A DNA stretch of 64,000 nucleotides from Adiantum capillus-veneris (Eukaryota; Streptophyta; Polypodiopsida; Polypodiales; Pteridaceae): positions 87,672,842 through 87,736,841 of the forward strand of contig CM043953.1 in the NCBI GenBank assembly GCA_014529385.2. Direction: 5' to 3'. This document shows, piece by piece, positions 57,701-64,000 of this stretch. Position 1 is the stretch's first letter. Each line of letters starts with the position of its first letter. Position numbers and translations under genes: made by a program. A model generated the notes under the pieces. It was not told the origin of the DNA. It worked only from the letters and a program-made list of their open reading frames with translations, and searched no databases.

Positions 57701-58818
57701 CGGACTGTGTCCAAATTAGGCGGACGAGTAGTGGTTTTGAGCGCTTTGGCAGCACCTCCACCACGCTCAACGTCTTCTTCTGACTAGCTATGAACCAAGG
57801 CTGTCCCAAAGCTGTGGAGGCAGGGTGGGTCCTATAGACCCCAACAACAACTGGTAAAGGGAGCCCATAGATGTCGGTGGCATCATTTAGCAGACTTGAG
57901 GCTGCTGGTAAGGGGATCCCATAAGACGTCGGTGGCATCATTCACTAGAATCGAGTGTGTCCGACATACAATATGTAGCACAGGGCTTTCATATGTTGCA
58001 CCAACTGCCACTTGTTGGCAGCCAGATCGTGTGGAGAGCCATCAAACGACAGGGGTGAAACAATAGCCATTAGGACCAGATATCCCAAGGAGGATCAATG
58101 CTTATTTTTGTGTTGTCCTTGTTTGTAGGTGCTTTTAAGGAGAAGAACAACATGAACCTAGTGCGCAAACTTTTGAGAAGTACTCAGGAATCTGAGCTTG
58201 CATTTGCTTTGAGGCTCTCAGCAAACTTGTACTGCTTCTCACTCTTCTGGGCGTCGGACTATGTCCAAATTAGGCCGGCGAGTAGTGGTTTTGAGCGCTC
58301 TCGCATCACCTCCACCACGCTCAATGTCTTCTTCTAACAAGCTATGGACCAAGGTTGTACCAGAGCTGGTGCAGGCAGGGTGGGTTCTATAGACCCCAGC
58401 AGCATTTGCTGATCCCATAGACGTCGGTGGCATCATTTAGCATACTTGAGGCTACTGGTAAGGGGATCACACAAGACGTCGGTGGCATCATTCACTAGAA
58501 TCGAGTGTGTCCGACAGACAATATGTAGCACATGGCTTTCATATGTTGCACTAGCTGCTGCTTGTTGGCATCCAAATTGTGTGGAGAGCCATCAAACGGC
58601 CATGGAGTGGATGTAGGGGTGAAACAATAGCCATTAGGACCAGATATCCCAAGGAGGATCAATGCTTATTTTTGTATTCTCATTGTTTGTAGGTGCTTTT
58701 AAGGAGAAGAACAACATGAATCTAGTGTGCAAACTTTTGAGAAGTACTCAGGAATCTGAGCTTGCATTTGCTTTGAGGCTCTCAACAAACTTGTACTGCT
58801 TCTCACTCTTCTGGGCAT
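57701..58818. repeat. tandem duplication, about 555 to 565-bp unit
   Basis: Unit 1 begins cggactgtgtccaaattagg (57701) and unit 2 cggactatgtccaaattagg (58255). They share 'gtagtggttttgagcgct', 'cgtcggtggcatcatt' and 'gtgtggagagccatcaaacg'. Each unit ends in a block starting gatatcccaaggaggatcaa. The units differ by scattered changes and small indels, so this duplication is older than the one next to it. Confidence 0.9.
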
Positions 58819-59440
58819 TAGCTTCCAGCGTTACTACTATTATATATTGCTTCATCATTGAGGCTCTCAGCAAACTTTTCTTGCTTCTCACTCTTTTGGG
58901 CATTAGTGCTTCTAGCTTTGTGTGTAGAGGAAATTGATAACATAGTGAGCATTCCATTAAGAATAAGTTCCTAATAAGCATGGAAAGAGTACTTAGTTTG
59001 AGAGAGCAACATAGCAATTTACACCTAGCTAATTTCGTATAGATATCCCAAGGAGGATCAATGCTTATTTTTGTATTCTCATTGTTTGTAGGTGCTTTTA
59101 AGGAGAAGAACAACATGAATCTAGTGTGCAAACTTTTGAGAAGTACTCAGGAATCTGAGCTTGCATTTGCTTTGAGGCTCTCAACAAACTTGTACTGCTT
59201 CTCACTCTTCTGGGCATTAGCTTCCAGCGTTACTACTATTATATATTGCTTCATCATTGAGGCTCTCAGCAAACTTTTCTTGCTTCTCACTCTTTTGGGC
59301 ATTAGTGCTTCTAGCTTTGTGTGTAGAGGAAATTGATAACATAGTGAGCATTCCATTAAGAATAAGTTCCTAATAAGCATGGAAAGAGTACTTAGTTTGA
59401 GAGAGCAACATAGCAATTTACACCTAGCTAATTTCGTATA
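58643..59440. repeat. recent tandem duplication, two 399-bp units
   Basis: Units 58643-59041 and 59042-59440 both start agatatcccaaggagg. They are nearly identical (their translations in one frame are the same over 91 residues). Each ends with about 120 bp of the start of a chromovirus LTR (tgtgtagaggaaattg...). The junction therefore joins the older repeat to the LTR. Confidence 0.92.
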
Positions 59441-60449
59441 GACAATACTTGAAAAGAGAGAGAAATAGAATAATTGACAACAATTGAGGACCGGATTTAC
59501 ATGGAGCTAGTCCCCCCTCCAAAAAAGCTTTGTATTATAGCTTCTCCCATCAAAGGAGACTTTTGTACAATACAATCTTTGTGTTCCTTGACAAAACTCG
59601 TTGGTGCAATCAAGATGAAAGCTTCATGCACCAAATTATGCTTGAGAAAACACAGCTAGTGTCCCTAGCCTCAGTCCCAAGACCTCACACACCTTCAAAA
59701 ATGGTAAGAGCTAGTAGGGAATGAGGAAAGATTGAGAGGAAGAAGATGTATCTTACAAGAAAGAAGTATTCTCCTCACATAATTACTCTAATAACATAGC
59801 TTAGCTTAGTAATTAGCATGGTAGAGGAGATGAGCATTCCATTGAAGCTTGGCTCTTGGTTGGATTTGCATTCCATAGCCAAGAGTTGTTGGTGTAGGCC
59901 TCTACTTCTTAATGCTTGGAGAAGGAGATGGAGTTCTTGCTCAACATATAAGTTGTGTGTGTGTGTAGCAAAGTGAGCTAGACTAAAATGTCCACTCTCT
60001 CTCTCTACTTGGTCAACCCCTCTTGCTTTTTGCTCTTGTTGGCTTCCCATTGGCTCCTGCAAAGCTTAGCCAATCACAAATTAGAAGCATAATTGATAGC
60101 CTTGTGACATGCGTCCCCCTGTCCCCTTTTGTGAGAGATTTGGGTAATTATATAATTTATTAAAACTCTCATTGGACCTTTTAGTCTTCTGGCCAATAGG
60201 AATCAAGCATGCCATTAGGCTGTTGGATGCTCATTGGACCCCTTGGTAGACTGTCCAATAGTCTTCTAGGGAGCTTAATTTCTATTGGTTCTTTTATCAA
60301 GCATTTTTAAATTGATTAGACTAATTTTACTGTAGCCTAATTCTCATTGGTCCACCTCTATGGCCATCCAATAGGATTTGAGGGGAGATTGGGGGCAACT
60401 GGGTTAGGAGCTTGCCATGTGTCCATTCTTCCCTTTGGGGAGAGCTTGG

Positions 60450-60483
<34 letters not shown>

Positions 60484-60520
60484 CTCTCTCATCCCCTACC
60501 ATTAGGGCTCGCCCCCTCCT
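59320..60520 (-). mobile_element. truncated 3' LTR of the second chromovirus
   Basis: From tgtgtagaggaaattg (59320) it follows the sister LTR at 45962-47576 up to agggctcgccccctcct (60520), then stops. The last roughly 330 bp (plus-strand sense) are missing. A copy of its first 120 bp lies at 58921-59040 through the 399-bp duplication. Confidence 0.85.
60452..60481. repeat. (TG)n microsatellite
   Basis: About 14 TG units in the truncated LTR, homologous to the 36-unit array at 47129. Confidence 0.9.
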
Positions 60521-60544
60521 TCCCAGGAAATTTACATATTTATA

Positions 60545-63500
60545 CATATTTATACATTTGCTTACTCTAGGGAATCATTGTACAAGGTTTAGGTTATCCT
60601 TTACTTGTATGCCTTGCATCCATCTAGCATCTTCAAAAGGATAATTTTTAAACTTGATAAGATTCGTCGGATAGTCTTACCACCTCGTAATACCTTGCTT
60701 TGTGTTGGAGAATGGACTTGGGCTGCAGCACTTCTTCTTGGTCCTCGATCTCCGGTGGGTCTTCAATGATTTCTTCTTGAGGTGGCTCTCCTTTGTAAGG
60801 CTTTAGTAGGCTCACACGGAAAGCATTGTGTATGAGTCAATGGTCGGGCAACTTGAGTTGATATGTCATCTCATTGATTGGCCTAAGAATCTGCAAGGGG
60901 CCATAGTACCTTTTTGCTAACTTAGCATAGTACTTTTGGTGTCTCGTAGGATTCTTGCACGTCGTGTGCCTTAATTGAGCCTTGGGAAACTTAAGCAAGA
61001 CCCAATCATTTTTTTAAAAAGCTAGGGCTCTTCTGTGCTTATCACAACAGCAGCCTTTTGCCTTTGCTGAGAGGATGGATATAGCATCCTTAATCTTTTG
61101 AAAATATTCTTGCAGGTCTCGGCTATATTCATCTGCAGCGAAGATCTTCCCATGTACCTTGAGTAGTAGGGGACGTTTTGATCTTCCCTCCATCACCTCA
61201 AAAGGTGCTTTTCCCATGGAAGTATGCACAATGTTATTGTATGCATACTCCACTAAAGGTAAGTACTTGGGACTTTTGATCTACTTCTGTGACATAAGCT
61301 TTTAGTAGATCAAGAATTGTTAGGTTAGCTATTTCACTTTGGCCATCCGTTTGTGGGTGATAGCCGAAGAGAAGTTTAGCCTTGTACCTAAATTCTCATT
61401 GAGACCCTTCCAAAAATTACTGCTCATTTTAGGATCTCTATCCGACACTATGGACATTGGCAAGCCGTGGTACTTGAAGATTTGTGATATAAAGAGGGTT
61501 GCCATTTGATGGGCCTTAATAGTCTTTTTGATAGGTATGAAATGTGCTTGTTTGCTAAACATGTCTACTATCATCCATATTCTTGTATTCACATGAATAG
61601 ACTTGGGCCATCCAAAGATAAAATCCATGGATATTCTCTCCCACGGTGAATTAGGGATTGGCAAAGGTTGAAGCAATCTAGGTTGCTTTCCTCTATCAAA
61701 CTTTTTCTTTTGGCATACCACACATTTTGAAGCATATTCTTGTATGTTTGTTTTCATGGCAGGCCAATAGAAGTATGTTTCTATCCCTTTTAGGGTAGAT
61801 TGAATCCCTCTATGCCCCGCATAAGGAGGAGCATGAGATTCATACATTACTTTCTCACGTAGTGAGTTAGTAACGCATAGTCTATTGGCATGGAGAAGAT
61901 AACCATCTTGTAGGGTGAATGGTTCTTCCTTCTTTCCTAGTGCAAGGACTGAAATCACATCTCTAAAATCAAGATCGATAGTGTATTCATCTATCATAGA
62001 AGATAGATCATTGTGAGTTGCTATGGATACCGCATTCACTCTTGGTCGTCTTGAGAGTGCATCGGTCACTTGATTATGCTTGCCAGCAATGTGCGCAATA
62101 TGAAAATGAAATTGCGAAAGGAAATTTGCCCACCTCATTTGTTTGTCGGAGAGCTTGGTATGCGTCATGAAGTGCTTAAGGCTTTGGTGATCCGTTCGCA
62201 AAATGAAAGGAGTCCCCAATAAATAGTGCTTCCAGGAGTCTAGAGCATGTAGAACTGCTAAGAGTTCCTTCTCATATATCTCTAGAGATTGCTCAAGAGG
62301 GTCGAGCCTTCCACTTTCGTAGGCTATGACGTGCCCTTCTTGTAGCAAAACAGCTCCGAGGCAATCACCACAGGCGTCGCATTGGACCTCAGATGGCTTT
62401 GAGAGATTCGATAGTGTAAGCACAGGTTGAGAGATAAGATTCTCTTTAAGCTTTTCGAAAGCATTGTTCTCCTTGGTGGACCATATATACCTGACATTTT
62501 TCTTTGTTAGGTCATGTAACGGTCTGGCAATTTGTGAGAACTTTTCTATGAAGCATCTATAGTATGCACACATACCTATAAAGCTTCTTAGTTCATGCAA
62601 ATTCCTTGGATTAGGCCATCCTTTTATTACCTCTAACTTTGATGGATCCATTTGGATGCCATCTTGAGAGATAATGTGACTTAAATATTGAATCTTTGTA
62701 AGAAAAAATCACTTTCCTTTCGATTAATATAAAGTTTATTCTTTCGTAAAACTTAAAATATTACCTGGAGGTGTTGCTTGTGTTCATCTAATGAATTAGA
62801 GTAGATGATTATATCATCAATGAATACTCTAGTAAAGGTTCGGTGAGGCCTGAATAGCTTCTCTATCAGACGGTTAAATGTGGCTGGTGCATTGGTCAAG
62901 CCAAAAGGCATGACAATGTACTCGTAAAGGCCAAACGTAGTGCAAAATGCGGTTACAATGTCTTGATTGATCAACTATCCTTATTTGATGGTAGCCACTT
63001 TTTAGGTCAATCCTACTGAAGTAGGTCGACCCCTGTAGTTGAAGTAGGTTGACCCCTATAGCTTATCAAATAGGTCTTCTACCCGTGGAATGAAAAACCT
63101 ATTCTTGATAGTGATCCTATTTAGTGCTCTATAATCGACACACATACGATATGTGCCATCTTTCTTTTGCGCTAATAACATTGGTGAACAAAATGGAGAT
63201 GATCTAGGCCTAACCATGCCTTTCTCAACCAACTCATGCACTTGCTGTATAATCTCTTCTTGTTGAGCTTGAGAAACTCAATAAGGAGGTTTATTAGGCG
63301 GTGAGCTTCGTGGAAGAAGTTCAATTGCATGGTCGTCATCCCCTTGTTTGGGAGGTAGCTCACAAGGGATGTCGTCAATAAAAACATCTTGGAGTCCCTT
63401 GAGGAAATCGGATAACTCTAATTCCTTTTGATTGTTTATATCTTCTTTTGCTAAAACATTAGGTTCATTTTGAGAATCTTTAACAAAAATTATGTACACG

Positions 63501-64000
63501 GTAATAGAGCTCTTTATTGACTTATTGAAAGCTTTCTTATGTACAATGGGTATGGTGCTACCCAACTCCTTAGCATCTATGTACATATCTTTTTCCCTGA
63601 ACCTAAAGTAGATTTGTGTTTCAAGGAATTTAACATTGGCAGCCATGCAATCAAACCATGGTGCCCCTAGGATTACATCCTCATGCTTGAGAGGAGAGAC
63701 AAAGAAATCCTCCTTGTCCACATAGCTTTGGACATGGAGCCTCGATTTCCCAATTAAGGGAGTGACTGAGGCTTCTTGCCCCTTGAAAGCACCATCGGCA
63801 GGTAGGACACCTCCCATCTCATAGGCTTGGATGCCTAGCTTAGTGGCCAACTATGTGGATATGAAATTGTGAGTAGAACCAGGGTCAAAGAGAATGAAAG
63901 CATCACGGTCTCTTACCTTTCCCCAAGTATGAGATAGAGGAGATCCTTTCTGATGAGCATCCTCTTCTTGAATTTTGACCAAGGTAGCTCTAGGAGGCTC
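60545..64000 (-). pseudogene. second chromovirus gag-pol, broken, continues past the window
   Basis: The whole stretch parallels the intact polyprotein from its C-terminus (chromodomain-like region near 60620) through integrase (61014-61253 and 61329-61750), RNase H and RT (to 62974), the RT N-terminal part (63056-63241) and protease (63278-63850). Recognisable motifs include [40 protein letters not shown] and SDRDPKM. Frameshifts or stops occur near 60670, 61255, 61330, 62700, 62980, 63050, 63280 and 63850. It is therefore dead, though still clearly related. The 5' part (gag, leader, 5' LTR) lies beyond 64000. Confidence 0.93.

Noticed and set aside
58662-59336. Two identical 91-residue plus-strand ORFs
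   Set aside because: They are by-products of the 399-bp tandem duplication. No family resemblance, and the duplicated DNA includes LTR sequence.

Overview
The window looks like nuclear DNA from a land plant, most likely a homosporous fern of the Ceratopteris/Adiantum type. That assignment is an inference. It rests on a plant VIN3-like gene, a fasciclin-like arabinogalactan gene, PRONE/RopGEF and monodehydroascorbate reductase fragments, plant-type PPR repeats with the YAKCG signature, plant retrotransposon families, and very many long GA/CT and GT/CA microsatellites. There are no bacterial-style operons, and gene density is very low.

Layout. 1-7.4 kb holds decayed Ty3/gypsy pol remnants. One of them (+ strand) is nested inside a broken DUF7869-type gene (- strand). 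8.1-10.2 kb holds an isolated LTR and a Ty1/copia tail. 10.3-11.2 kb is an intronless, broken MDHAR copy. 13.2-16.1 kb is a dead LINE. 16.6-17.4 kb is an intact single-exon fasciclin-like arabinogalactan protein gene. 17.7-19.1 kb holds foldback MITEs and tRNA-like sequences. 20-21.3 kb is a second LINE tail. 21.3-26.2 kb is intergenic with several local tandem duplications. 26.2-30.5 kb holds a MITE, a SAP30-like first exon, an ARM-like fragment beside a primer-binding-site-like motif, a RopGEF fragment and a zinc-finger-like piece. 30.9-36.1 kb is a decayed PPR array interrupted by a GC-richer block with long unrecognised ORFs. 37.4-38.7 kb holds two more MITEs.

40.7-43.6 kb is the best host gene, a VIN3-like (VEL) protein. 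Its three coding exons join in frame to 803 codons, and a 5' UTR exon probably lies further upstream. 46-47.6 kb is an isolated LTR of a sister retroelement family. 47.88-56.72 kb is a complete, young chromovirus-type Ty3/gypsy element. It has 1643/1645-bp LTRs, a 5-bp target duplication, an initiator-Met-tRNA primer site and one intact 1593-codon gag-pol ORF. 57.7-59.4 kb is a staggered tandem-duplication array. 59.3-64 kb is a broken sister copy of the chromovirus that runs off the window.

The clearly intact genes are the arabinogalactan protein (cell surface), the VEL protein (a Polycomb-associated chromatin factor in the known family) and the retrotransposon polyprotein. They are neighbours only; nothing shows that they act together. 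I found no convincing new biological system. The items most worth checking are the MITE pair enclosing a tRNA-like core, the gene-fragment cluster next to a PBS-like site at 26.9-28.4 kb, and the unrecognised ORF block inside the PPR array.
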